Shown one piece after another: positions 45,540 to 58,700 of a stretch of 64,000 nt of DNA (position 1 is the first letter of the stretch; the number at the start of each line of letters is the position of its first letter). The notes under the pieces are model-generated. The model did not search any database and was not told the origin of the DNA. It was given only the letters and a program-made list of their open reading frames with translations. Made by a program: the position numbers and the translations under genes. Origin of the DNA: Ignelater luminosus (lineage: Eukaryota > Arthropoda > Insecta > Coleoptera > Elateridae); NCBI GenBank assembly GCA_011009095.1, contig VTPC01000666.1:216400-280399 (forward strand), read 5' to 3'.

Positions 45540-45950
45540 ATACGTATAGTATGGTGAAGTATGCGCTTTGCTCCGAACCTTCTCAGTCCTATATCTCAAA
45601 AACTATTGGTTTTACGTAAATTTCGTATAGGACCTTTTTTATGTAAATTTTGATTGTGAACATATTTGATAATGCCTAAAATTAACGTAAAACCAATAGT
45701 TTACGAGATATTTAAGAAAAACTGATTTTCGTAACTTTTGACCTTCTGTAACTTCGGTAGCCGTCCAGTTGACTTTATGGACTTTTGAGGGAATGTTTTG
45801 GACGCCAAGATAAAGAGAATCCCGAAGGGAAATCTTCAGTTGGATTTTTTTAGAGGTTTGGTCTTTTTTTGTATAAAGTAACTGGGCTATTGGTTGTGCA
45901 GTCATTTATCAACAACGAAATCATTTGACCTAATGATCCACTATAAAATT
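45540..45950. repeat. Interspersed non-coding repeat fragment
   Basis: Words AACTATTGGTTTTACGT (45600) and ACGTAAAACCAATAGTT (45686) form an inverted pair. The following GAGATATTTxAxAAAAACTGATTTTCGTxAC section resembles 55780-55815, so this family occurs twice in the window. No coding evidence. Confidence 0.5.
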
Positions 45951-45952
45951 TA

Positions 45953-47261
45953 AAGCATGTCCGGTAAGTAAAGAGACAAATGCTTTTTGCGAATAAAGCA
46001 TATATTTTTTTGCGTAATGAATTATCCGATCTTAGTAAAAGAATGCCTGTTTAATCTAGTTTGCTATGGTTATGACAGTTTTATGTTTAAACGTCAAGTT
46101 TGAAAATGTCGCGCAAAGAAAATGAATATTTCGCAAAAAGAGTGGTGCACTACCTAAACAATATGGCAAAAAGTGATGCCAAAAGTATTATCCAGCATTT
46201 TGTGAAAGAAGGAAGAAGGCAAACAACTATTTCTCGAATAATTAAAAGATACAAAGATACTGGAAAGACAGAATATGCTCCGATTCCTGGCCGTCCAATT
46301 AGCAAACAAATGCTGAAAACACAGAAAAAGATTGAAACACTCTTTACTAAATGTCCCATTACGTCCGTGCGTATTGTAGCCAAAAAACTGAATATTCCAA
46401 AAAGTACAGTATCTGACATAAAAGTCAAGAAACTGGGCATTAGAGCACAGACCCAGAAAAAAGCGCCAAAGTATGTTAAAGATCAAGAAAGAAGAGCAAA
46501 CACTGGTTTATGAAAAATTTACAAAAAAACTCTAAGAAAGACTGTTGTGATTGATAACGAAACATACGTAGTTCTGGAACCTGAAGGACAGCCTGGACGT
46601 AAATATGTACATTCGAAAAATCATGATGAACTTCCATTTGAATTTAAATTTAAGAGAATTACAAGGTTTCCCAAAAAATATTTAGTTTGGCAGGCAATCG
46701 CGAAATGGGAATGTTTCAGAACCCTATGTTACAAATAAAAGTTTGACTGCTGATATCTACCTGAAGGAGTGTTTAAAGAAACGACTGCTTCCTTTTCTTT
46801 TTAACATCACAATAAGGAAGAAATTTTGTTTTGGTTAGATCTAGCAACCTGTCATTATGCCAAAGTTTGCTTAGAGTTTTTAAGACAGGAAAAGCTAAAA
46901 TTTATTGGAAAGCATGAAAATCCTCCTAACGTCCAACAAGCAAGAGGGATTGAAAAATTTTGGGCCCTATGTAAGCAAAGGTATTCAGAACAAAAGAATA
47001 CTCCCAAAAACATTGGCGGTTTTAAGCGCATTTGGAATAAAATTTCTAAAAATGTGCCTGAAGAATTGGGGAAACGGTAATGGACCATGCGTATAAATAC
47101 TTAAGGGAAATTGGTTATAAAGGCATTCAAAATGCAATGTGTAGTATATATAAGAAGCAAAAACATTAATTTATTATATGGTTAAATTTGAAATACTTCT
47201 TGAAGATTGTTAATAAAATTTACCTTATCGTAATTTGTCTCTTTACTTACCGGATATGCTT
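45953..47261 (+). mobile_element. DD37E-type Tc1-like element
   Basis: The left end AAGCATGTCCGGTAAGTAAA and the right end (reverse complement AAGCATATCCGGTAAGTAAA) continue through GAGACAAA, a 28-base inverted repeat with one mismatch. TA flanks both ends (45951-45952 and 47262-47263). The 1309-base length is normal for an autonomous element, but its gene is broken. Confidence 0.9.
46106..47169 (+). pseudogene. Tc1-like transposase, disrupted (DD37E)
   Basis: It begins at ATG 46106 (MSRKENEYF...) with an intact HTH region to about residue 135, including RRQTTISRIIKRYKDTGKT and KLNIPKSTVSDI. A TGA at 46511-46513 breaks the frame, followed by VVIDNETYV with the first catalytic Asp (about 46550), then frameshifts near 46710 and 46800. 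WLDLATCHYAK holds the second Asp (about 46840) and GIEKFWALCK the Glu. Thirty-seven residues lie between the second Asp and that Glu, the DD37E spacing. The residue after the Glu is Lys where relatives often have Asp or Asn. The C-terminus ends at 47169. One stop and at least three frameshifts make it inactive, yet the terminal repeats are well kept. Confidence 0.85.
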
Positions 47262-47263
47262 TA

Positions 47264-50200
47264 TATTTGTTTCTTGACTGTGTTGTTAACTATCGGAGAC
47301 CTCCAGGAACTTATCAGAAATCGAAATGTTCGAGAGTACCCAGTCTACATATAATTGTGACAACAGCTGTATCTATAGCTACAATCCTTTGGTTTAATTT
47401 AACCAGTGATGCCACCTGTTAAGTTGACACTAGTGTCAACAGATCGTATGTATAACGTCATTTATAGCCAATGCATGTACACAAAGATCTTGCATTTTAA
47501 GAAAAATAGCATTTATAAGAATATTATCTACATAATTTTCTTTTATCTTTTAAACTTGTTCTTACCCATTTTTAGGTAACATTAAATTAAATAAAACTGT
47601 TTGAAATATTTTTAACGTTTGTGTTTTAAACCTACTGTTACGTCATTAGATAAGTTTATCGAAAGTATACCGTTGCCATGAATACAACTGTTGTTTGTCA
47701 TTGTAAAAGTGGGCTTTAATCTTCAACATAATATTTGCGAAACACACGATCTACCCATTTTGTGCTCTAAATGCACGCGGTAGAATATTTCAGTTGTAGC
47801 CAATTAACTGGCAATAAAATGATCATTTAGTGTGAAAAGTAGCAAAAAATGAACTTTAATGATCGATTTTTAGCACTGGGTGGCATTCAGTGAATGTAAA
47901 ATATAACAACAAAAGGTTTCTGAAAAAATCTGGAAATGTGCTTATGAGAAAGTTTAGAGGTAGATAGGAAAGTCTAACTAAGAATGGAAGAATAGTTAAT
48001 TAAATATTGTTTGATACAAGATGTATAGTTTGTAGAAATGAGGCTCAAGAACTGAAAACGCTACATATTGATGTTTGATAGACTGTGCGTTTTCTAGATC
48101 AGGAATATTTATTTGAGCAAGGAGAGGATTGCAACCCAACTTGAAATTGTTTTCCTCATTTTCCTACTACCTCGTTTTAGCTATAAATTATTTTAGAATT
48201 ACACTTATAAATTGATCCTGAAGTGTCACTCGTCTCATTTGTGTTGGAGAAGGACTTCTCTTTTAATGAAAAAATGATTGTGTGCAGGGTAAAAAGAAAG
48301 AAGAAATGTAAAAGGAAATTTAACAAAATGAAATTCTGTATGGTAAGGTTATATTAATATCAATTGGCAGAAACAATTTGATAATGATGATCTTTATTAT
48401 GTTAAGTAGAACAGTCTGCTTTAACGTGAAAATAACTAAATTATCGCTGCATATAAATAAATTGTTCATAAATTTAAAGATGTTTCAACTATATCTATCT
48501 ACTATAAGAAATAAACATGATTTTTAAGAGATACCACAGACGCCTAACCATTTTAAAAACTACATACATATTTGTTTTCGTTCTAAAATAAATATCTACT
48601 TCTATATAATTTCTTCAAAGCCGCAAGTGTCTCGTGCGGCTACAATATCAATAAGAAAACAAAAGCTGCAGTCAGACCTCAGACAGACAGACACATTATG
48701 TCGATAAACAATTTTCCAGTCAGAAATAAACTTCAGAAATAGAAATGCTACACTATGTGGCATCACCTTTTATCCTTTTCTTATCGTAATATATAGTTTA
48801 AAATTAGAAGCCGTCGCATCCCCTAAAACTAACACGCGCGCTGTTCAGTTTACTATCCCATCTCATCCGTTATCAGGTCTTCTGTCACTTCTCATTAGTT
48901 TTAGTTAAGCCCTATCATCATAAAAGTGAAATATGAACAGTGGTTCGTTTCAGTATACACACAGCCTACTTAAAGAGAGATTTATTAAAAATAAAAAACA
49001 AAAAGGGGGTTTAAAGGCAGCTGTAAAAGAAGATTGATGCTTTTGGAATGCACTAAATCAGCAAAAGAAATTATTTGTGTAGTAGGCGAGAAATCATCGT
49101 CACACAGGATGAACGAAATGACTTCTTGACTGATAAAGGCCACTCTTATCTTTTATCTGGGGAATTTTAACCGAAAAGGAAGTTTAATCTTTTCAATTTT
49201 TATATATTGTATGTCAGACGAAATTGATATATTGAGATATGTTAAGGACGTGATACAAATTTTAACATTAACAGTAAATTTATGATTTTGAAATAAATTT
49301 ATTTACGTCCGTGTATTTTCAACACAAGGCGTTTATTTGTTTCCTCTGTTGTTACATGAAAGGCTAAAAATAGATCTTTGTTCTTTATCAAGTCTTAATT
49401 TTCCTGCTTTTGTTTTTGCGTCAATATTCTACACATCTACGGCACTGAAATTAACATATTAATGCTTGATATTTATTGAGATTACCTACTCTTTGAGCTG
49501 ATATGAAATAAACAGAATAAAATTAACAAATTATAATAAATTTTAATGTTTGTTGCTCACCTTTCTGTAGGTTTGAAATCTCTGTAGCGATTATAATTTG
49601 TCTCTTGTAAACGTCATCGATATTTTGTTTAATATAATATTATAATCATATTTTGAGTTGCTCACTTGAAAGCGATCAATCACTTAAAAAATCCTAAATG
49701 AAAATAAAAAATCAGAAACGCTGAAAACACTTGCTTTATTTAACCCAAAAGAATCAGTGAACAACGGCACTATAGGGCTAATTTGACGTGATTTCTAAAA
49801 ATACACAGACAATAGGAATTTTTAATGTCGATTACCTTCGGCGAGAAGTGTGTAGAATGTGACTGTTTACCAAAAGCTTCTCCTATTCGATAAGTAAAGC
49901 AAATGCTTGAAGAAGACGCCATTAACATAAACCAAAAGAAGAATACCGACTGCCAGCTACTATGGTGAAGACAAGTCCTCAAGTTATTTACTAATTAGAA
50001 AGACTATATCAAAATTACAGAACGTCTACCACTTATCGACTTTTCGGGAAGAATATTAAATAGGTATACCAAAAAGACGTAATGAATCCTAGCTAATGTT
50101 TTTTAAGTTTGGTCAAAATTAGTAGCGGGTTTGGTCGTCTTTTTTGGACGTTGTAGAGCACTTCCAGATACCCAAGCTTAACAAATGTTTACAAAAATAC

Positions 50201-53200
50201 AAATAATATTCGTAGAACATAAAGAGCACATTAACATTTACAAAACATCAGGTAAAACACTAAAATCAATTCATGGTTTGTCACTTATTTCAAATCATCA
50301 ATAGTTAATAATATTCTCTTTATCATAGGTACTTTTCAACAGCTGAGATTTATTTTTTACATTATAATATAAAAAATGAAAAATTTACATAGTTGCAATT
50401 TATAACAATGTATGAAACGCTACCAAACAGACGGCATATTTCTTAAGATACAATTGACCATATAATCCTTGTTTATTACAGTTTTGTATTGGTAATAATT
50501 ATTGTAGCAGTAAGCAAATGGCAAATCAAAATATAATGAGAAATACTTAATCACCCATTTTTAGCAAGAAAAACAAATTTGAAGAGTGATTTTGTTTTTG
50601 CCCTATCTGACAACAAAATACACCATACTCAACTACTAGTAACTGATTTCGTGCTTACCTCCAACTAATCAAATCTGGGAGGTTAAAATCTTTTTGTATC
50701 TCTTGATCTAAGTCCTGTTAGCGAGAAAACTTGAAACAAATGAAACCAAATAATGCAGTTTTCTAGTTTGCAATCTTAATTTGTGTCTCGTACTAAGAAG
50801 GAAATTTGAAGATAAGAGGAATCGAGTAAACTTTCAAATCTGTCTATGGTCTATTGTAAGCAACTTTATACTCGAGTAGTTCGACGGCTTTAATATGTAT
50901 AAGAAGCAAGAAAATGAGCTCTTCCTAGAAAGAGAAAGTAGTTACCAGGGCGAAGATCTTTAAGCTAACAGAAAGATTAGCAATATACATTAAATACCTC
51001 AGTCCATACAATAAATTGCTTTGCAAGAGGAATGCCGAACAATACCTACCATCTGAAGGTACATACATATATCCTTCACTGGCTGGTTGTTAGTAGTGAA
51101 TGTGATTGCATCGAAAGGAGGACGAATTCATTACGAATTTTTTCCACAAGCCAGTTAATATAAAACCTTGTGACGAAAACAAAATAAGAACTAACATTTA
51201 AGATGCCTATTAATCGTAAGTAAAGCATACCTATATGACCCATTTTAATTTCATATTTCGTATTATGCAGTCTTTAATTTTTCTTCTGACTCATTTAATA
51301 CCCTGTCAGCTTCCCATGACACTATAAATCAATGTAAAATGCTTCAAAACTAATTTAAACAATATTAAATCATTAAATAAAACGATCTAAAATTATAAAT
51401 GTTCGTGATAATTAGCAATTGGGCTGCTATCATCAGCGATAGGAAACTCGGCTATAAAAAAAAAGAAATCGTTAAAAACATCCACTCTATTAGATAATAA
51501 CACAAAAACGAACCATAATAAAACTTTAATGCGATTTAATCGCAAAATGAAAGTAGTAGTAAACTTCCGATTTCAAATTTAGACGTTCACCTTGATCCAG
51601 TTTTACATTATTCCAGCCTTTTAAAAGTCGTGTTGTAATTTTCAATGATTGTTTCTATAATTCCCCACTATTATTATTGGAGGATAATTTAACTGTTTAG
51701 CATTTTATAGTCCCGCAGGGCTTTTAGTTTTATTTAAACTAGATTACTTACTAGAGTATTTTTAATTTGTTTTATTTATCGCATTTGTATTAATAGAACT
51801 ATAATGCTTAACAACTGAAAAACGTGTGCGTAAAGATTATGTAACGTTTTTATTAATAAAACAAAGAAACATTTAAGTTTTCTTTATATAATTTAATCTT
51901 TTTCTAACTGAAAGCAATTTTGCACGGAAGTTGATTGAGACCTTGGTTTTAAACAACCAATATTTGATTCGATCAAGAAATAGTTCTGAGATATTAACTT
52001 TTAAGAATACTGGTAATAGGTACTCATTTTTCTCTTTGTATCGATATAGCACCTACCAGTTTTGAATTTCCAAACCAATAGCTTTCGTTTTCTGAAACTT
52101 TGCATGCATGTAAGTAACCTTCTCTACGTTTAAGGGATGCCATTTCTTTTAGTTACAAAAGGAACAAATCCAAACTAAAAGGCTTGACATAAATTTTCAC
52201 TTCAAGGAAAATACCAGTTTATTCTCTCATAAAATGGAACTATGACAGTTTTCTTATACAAATTACCTACATCATGATAATGAAAGCAGATTGTTCTTTT
52301 TACAGCATAAAGGTAAAACAAATCTTGTCTAAGTAGATCTGGAAAATACTCAGATTGATTTGGTCGGATAATTAGATCAAATGAATTGTCGAAAACAGCA
52401 AATCTAATGACTCACCCTCGTCTAAAAAGAGTATTTATGAAAGATGGTTTAAGATAAACGATACGAATAATTACAACAAACCAGTCATTAACTGTTTGCA
52501 CAGTAGAGATTGATTTAAAAGTTGACGACGCTTTTGACAGTCGAAGAATAATTATAATCCAACTTCCTAGCGTACACTAGTCAGAGGTAGAGTATATAAT
52601 GAAAAGTTTTTTCACATTATTTTAACTAAATTATTTTATTTGTAAAGTGACCGAAAAGAGTTGTTTATAAGCATTCGAACACAATCAATTCGGAAAAAAA
52701 ACAAAAGCATTTTTTAATGAACAGTTAATTGGCCGTATCATCTAACGCATCGCTAAAAGTTATCCATGTCGACAGCAATTTTTACTAACTTTTTTAGAAA
52801 AACGGTATCATGTAATTTCAGCTAGTATTGTTTATTGCTTTAACACTAACAATTTCTACAAGTTTGTCTTTATGTTAGTATCCCCATCGGTTTGAAATAT
52901 TTCTTATCCATATGTAGTAGAAATTAGGCATGTTATTGAATTTTAACGATCCGTTACATGCTACGGCCAATGATAGGTGCGAATGTATTGAAACAGTGCA
53001 ATATCAGTAATAAGACAAAGTGGACAGCATAAGAAAGAATTGTTTGCGATAATTGCAACACCTTTCAACGGTAATAATAGGCTGTAGGATGCATGGTTGA
53101 AATTTACAAAATCATAAACCAGCTGTAACATTTATTGTTATAGGAGATGTGTATATACGTCAACAACCAGTTTAATAATGACAAATTAATGTGATGTAAA

Positions 53201-54540
53201 AACAACGAGAACCTTATAATTAATTTGCGTCTACAGACAAAAACAAACTTAAGAAATAAAAAACAAGATCTAAGCAGATAATATGTAACCAAAATCTTTA
53301 CTAATAAAAATGGGATAAAAATGTGATAAAAATAGATAAAAGAATATAAAACACAAGAAAAAATCGTCGCTTCAAGTTAAGGCAATTTGGCACTCTAAAT
53401 TGATAACAATTTGGTGAATATGGTGGAAAATCAAATTTGACGATTACACCTTTTACTAATGTGTCATATTAAACTTTAACCTAGTCAGCCTACTGGATAA
53501 TATGGCTCTGACCTGAATGCTTAGATGGCAGACATTTTGTGATTAACAAATAAATATTCGAAGTAAGTGAAAACCTTTATATAAGCCAACAGATGTTTAG
53601 CTGCCAGAACAGTGAAGGTTTAAGCAGTTAAACAGAACAAGATTATAAATAATACTATAGCAATAATAGCAACTTATTTATTAATTTGGCACACAAAAAC
53701 CTTTTAAAGAAAACAATTGTTTTTGTACAATAAAAGTTCGGAAATGCTCAGATACTAAATTGATAAAAGTGCTTACTTTTCTCCATCGTATGTACCATCC
53801 CATGAACTATCTTGATGATATCTACAATAATCTGTAATCTAACAAGAACTTTATGAATTGATTTATGTACTACAAGTACAATAAAAATGCCAAGTTAGAA
53901 ATAGAATTTTATCTACTACCAAAACATTTTTATTTACAAGTAGGAGACTACGTCCAAACCCTTGGTGAGAAGAGAGAAACGGGGGCAAAGTAACACCCTT
54001 TCGTGAACAAACATAATTCAGTAGAATAGTAAAAGATTGTCCGTGCAGACTAGTACAACTTCCTTGGATCTTTATGGGCTGTATCCATGAAAGGGTTTGA
54101 ACTAGGTCGGAACAATTAGTGAGAATTTCCGGACTGGTGCAAAAACGAATATCTAATGAAAACCCCTTGGAAGGAAGAAAAGTTTGGTTAGTTTTGAATT
54201 ACCCGTTAAGTCCTTTTTGGTTTAGATAAGAAGTTGATGCATGTTTGAGACATCTCAAACTAAGCAGAAAGATGAAAATACAATATGTTGATGAGAACCT
54301 TTCAGATCAGTGTGTTCCCGGATTGACTTCGCTGTAGGCATAAATGATAAAATTTTTTTAGAATCTCGTTTTGATATTTTGGGATACCGCCCTAATGGTC
54401 TGAAAAGGATTTGATTTGTATTCTTGCATTATAACTACAGAAAAAAAAGTATTCTGTATCAGTTGTCAAAAAAAATTAAGGTACGTTTCTAATAAAGTAT
54501 TGTATTCAAAAAAAAAAAAGAAAATACATAACAATTACTC
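47264..54540. other. 7.3-kb AT-rich stretch with no recognised feature
   Basis: I saw no coding exon, transposase motif, long hairpin or tandem array here. It may be intron or old neutral DNA. The absence is by eye only; weak repeats and isolated exons could be missed. Confidence 0.4.
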
Positions 54541-54544
54541 AGTT

Positions 54545-54950
54545 TGTTGGAGCACTTTCTAACGTAGAATTCAATGCCGCCAGTCGTTTTTTTCTAGTCC
54601 TTTCCATAACTGCGCCGTAACTTACAGTTTAACTTCTTGAATGGTCTATTTAAAAGAAAACGACTGACGGCATTGGATTCTACGTTAGAAAGTGCTCCAA
54701 CAATGCTAAAATGATTTTATTGTAGCTTCGGAAATAAAGGAGTTACAGCAAATTGAAGGAATCGGTCCATTTAAAAAATTCAACTTTTGAGCTACAGCGC
54801 AGTTATGGAAAGGATTAGAAAAAAATGACTGATGGCATCGAATTCTACGTTAAAATGTGCCTCAACAATGGTTAAATGATTTTGTTCTAGCTTCGAAAAT
54901 AAAGCAGTTACAGCAAATTGAAGAAATCGGCCATTTTTCACTTTTTCTCT
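54545..54950. repeat. Three copies of a 165-bp repeat, one inverted
   Basis: Copies 2 and 3 are direct: GACTGACGGCATTGGATTCT at 54662 and GACTGATGGCATCGAATTCT at 54827, 165 bases apart, each continuing through ACGTTA, CTCCAACAATG/CCTCAACAATG and GTTACAGCAAATTGAAG. Copy 1 (54545-54625) is the same unit in reverse, sharing GGAGCACTTTCTAACGTAGA. Copies 1 and 2 face each other across about 50 bases and would fold as a hairpin. Confidence 0.8.
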
Positions 54951-55265
54951 CTAGGGAAAAAACAAAAGATGGCAGCTTATTTCTGGCAACGGTAATGGAA
55001 CAATTCATTTATCTGCGCTAATAAGAAAGTTGCCCATTTAATCCCATCCAAATTGGACCGCACTGAACACTCTACGAAATTAAATTATTATAATGAAATA
55101 TATTGTTGTTTGAGGTAGAATGCAAGCTGGGTTTTTTTTTGACATGGTATCCTCGATAGGCCTAATCCATGTTGTACTGATGTAATGCAAAACACAACCT
55201 CCTAGTGAACAATATTAGAAGCTACTCGGTTCACCTCTGAATACCATCACCAGTAGGCATGCGTC

Positions 55266-55635
55266 TCAAGATTTCTCATCTTTGTTGTCGTCCTCTACTT
55301 CTGGTGGCCTAAATTCAATTTCCGGATCTTTGTTAACTGGCGGTGTTTTGTTGGTTGCCTATTTATAGATATTAAAAAAATTAGAAATTGTTATAAACTC
55401 AAACTATTTATTGTTACAAAAAAGATTTGGTCATCGTCTTCAGAGGATCCTTGTATTCCAGGTCTAAAACTCTCTTTGTGAAGATTCTTTACTTTCATTG
55501 ACTTCTACATATTCAAGAATTTGGACATCGCCTCCCTCAGGGGAGTCCACCTCCAGATCTTTCTCAGAAGTGTTAGAATCGTAGATAAAACGTCGTATTC
55601 GACTCGCACATAATGGGCATTATTCACTCGGATGA
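55266..55635 (-). pseudogene. Acidic coding-like exon remnants, gene unknown
   Basis: On the minus strand, 55358-55266 is a clean 31-codon stretch after an acceptor (TATAAATAG), ending in a stop and containing KDPEIEFRPPEVEDDNKDEK. Upstream, 55520-55385 reads SEKDLEVDSPEGGDVQILEY, then after a one-base shift ESFRPGIQGSSEDDDQIF, before a weak donor (TTT|GTAACA). The acidic, Pro-containing composition is unlike random AT-rich frames. It could be the 3' end of a real gene with a frameshift, or a decayed duplicate. I do not recognise it. Confidence 0.3.
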
Positions 55636-55745
55636 TTTACACACACGCGCGCCCGCGCGTGTGTGTAAATCATCCGCGCACACGCGCACACGCGCACACA
55701 CACACCGGCACGCACGCACGCACGCACACGCACGCACACACACAC
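55629..55745. repeat. CA/CG microsatellite with a perfect 23+2+23 palindrome
   Basis: 55629-55651 and 55654-55676 are exact reverse complements (GGATGATTTACACACACGCG outward to inward) around a CC spacer. From 55677 to 55745 alternating CACACG, CGCACA and CACG repeats follow. Alternating purine-pyrimidine DNA of this kind can adopt Z-form and cruciform shapes. It is a likely spot for assembly error. Confidence 0.9.
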
Positions 55746-55759
55746 GTGCTCGTTGAATA

Positions 55760-58700
55760 ATATACTATTATTATATAACTAGCGAGATATTTGTAAAAAA
55801 TCGATTTTCGTGACCTTTGATATCTTGACTAGCCCATCTTTAGAACGTCGAGACAGAGATCTATGTAAATTTTCAGCTTTGTATTTTTCATTCCGAGGTT
55901 TGGTCTTAATCTTACCTTATTTTACTAGACTGTAAAGAATAACCTTCTCTTAGCAAATATCTAAAACTGAAAATTTTTGCCCGTTTAATAGCGGAGATAT
56001 TCGCGATCAAAGTTGGTACTTTTTACATGTTTTGAATGTACCGAAGATACTAACTTAAAATATCTCATGAAAGCACTGGCAAGAATAATAAAAATAGAAA
56101 TGAATACAGATCGGGCACTATATTAGGGTGAAGTATCTTTTTCTAATTCCAAGTGTACACAAAAACTTGAAAAATAGTCCCTTTACCAAAAAACAGTTTT
56201 TTCAAGATAAATTGGGATTCACTAAGGTTTTCCAATTTTAGAAAACTGATTTAATTTACAGATGGCTTTTTAAAGAATAATACCGGCACTGTGGCAGCTG
56301 AAAGGTGGCGTGGCAGAGAAGATGTCTGACTTTTAACCAGGCCGAAATCTAGAAATTTCGTACCGAAGATAATCTGGTGGAGGGCGAAATCAACTAAGGA
56401 AAAGATGCTTTTGTGGAGGGTGAGACCCGATAGAGAAGAACAGAAGGTGTTGTGATAGAGTACAAAGTCTGAACTTGAACCACAAGAAAAGCACTTTGGT
56501 AGGTGGTAAACCTTGACCTTCGACCGTCGAAATTAGTATTGTTGAAAGCGGAAATCTATTCTGAGTCACCGTAGGTGGCCTACTTCGTCGACGATTAGTT
56601 TAACGCAGATTCTCTGTTTCCTGTTAGACAAATAACATTTGATTAATTCCAAGCCCTTTCCGAGAATTTTCTACAACCGTAATTTAGCAAGTAGTAAATG
56701 ATGATTGATTACATTGAAGGTACTAGTAAAATAGCAATAAATATATCGAGAAAAATTAGTTAATATAATTATCTAGCTCATAGCTATTGAGTTATGTAAT
56801 TAATAAACTTCATAGCAACAGATGACTTTGATTTATTTGGAAAGATGTTATTAAAATATAAATAATACGACAAAAGTCATTTAAGTAAGTATCTGTTCCA
56901 TTTCAAAAGAAACTGAAAACAATGTTTTTAGTTTTCGGAACATTTAAAAAACCAAACTATCGTAATTAAGAAATTGAACACCATCATAGGTGGGTAAACC
57001 AATCTTAAGTAATTCAACATGATAATTTTATAATTTTCCGGAATAATAAAACACATGTTTCACTCGAATTATGCATTTACTATATTACTAACAATTGATT
57101 TAACTAGACTAATGAAGGACACATATACAAAACTCAAGAAATAAGTTAATAGTTATATTTATATACACTATAAGAGTGCAAACTCCAAAATTCTGTTTTC
57201 TTAGAAAATGTTGTATAAACAACTTCTCGTAATTGAATTTTTAGAGTATTTAACTATTATTTTCAAAAGTAAATTCTGTAAAAAAACAAACCGCAAACCA
57301 ATACCTCCTACAATAATCAAATTAAGGAATGCCCAACATTATTTTTTTAACAATCCTGTTTTAAGTTGTAACTATGTAGGTGTTTTCTAACCTACGTTGG
57401 AATTATAAGACTGTTGAGAACAAAATTAAACAGTTTAGTTTTATTTTTTAATTCTAAAACCTAATAATAATATACGATAATAAATAATACATTATGCATT
57501 TTATACATTTTCGTTTAACATGTTTAGCGTCAGTAAAAATTAGATAATGGATATTTGACGTAAACAATAACTATCGCTAGTCGAGTCACATGTATAAAAA
57601 CAATTATCATCGTGACACACGTTTACGCTTTTAAACACAAATTAACACAAATTGCTTTGTAGGTTAATCATTTTATTTTAATCTTTCTGTTAAAAATAGT
57701 TCGCTTTTAGAAACGCTTTAAATTAGTTCTGTTCAAACCGAAAAAAATTAGAAAATGTTTACCATGAAGGAAATAAATTCTATAAATAAGAGGAAGTAAA
57801 GTGATGATAATTTAAATAAATAAAAGAATTTTTTACATAACAAAAATAGCTTGTTATACAAAAGCGAAAACTGCTACAAACACTTGCGCTTGAAATCACT
57901 TCTGGAATGTAATTCACTGGATGTTTCACATAACTAACTTTTATGAGAGCATAAAAAGTGTAGATAAGAGGTTTTGTTGTTATAAAATAATAAACGATAA
58001 ATATAACTTATTAAAATTTTTAAATTCTGAAATTATTCAATTTGAAACATTTTTATCAATACGGAAAGCTTGGGAAAAGTTCAACGACTTGGTATAATTT
58101 TAATTATAAATTTTCCTAAAATAAGTAATTAAATATTTATGTAAAAAAGCTCTGTTTCCTCATTTAACAAAATATTTGTTTTAACTAATCTCATCAAAAT
58201 ATAATTCCCAAAGTGCTGGAGAAAACAACGAAATTCCATTATCGTAGGTTTCGCTTATTGTTGGTAGTAATATTTTTTATGGCACTTCAGCTTTTTTATT
58301 ATTATATTTCATTCCTACACCAATATTAAATTAAATATTGATAAGACAATGTGCTATAGCAAGTAATAAACTGTAGATTCTGAAAGTTACAGCTTTAAAG
58401 TAAAAATGGGGCTAAATTTCAATGATGAGGTTATTCACTCTTTTCAAGTCTGCCTCTGATGTTATTTTTAGTTAATTTTCAGCAAGTGCAAAATTTTAAT
58501 TACGCCGGATATATGTACAACGTACAGAAGATTAATCTATGCCATTTTAGTTTACATTAAAATAAAAAAACGCAAATTAGTCTCGTAGGGTGTTCCACTT
58601 AAAAGACAAATTCTTTCATAGCTACATTATTTACAATTTATAAAGCTAGGACAACAATAAACAATGTTTAAAATAGTTATTTTTATCTGAAAAACATAGA

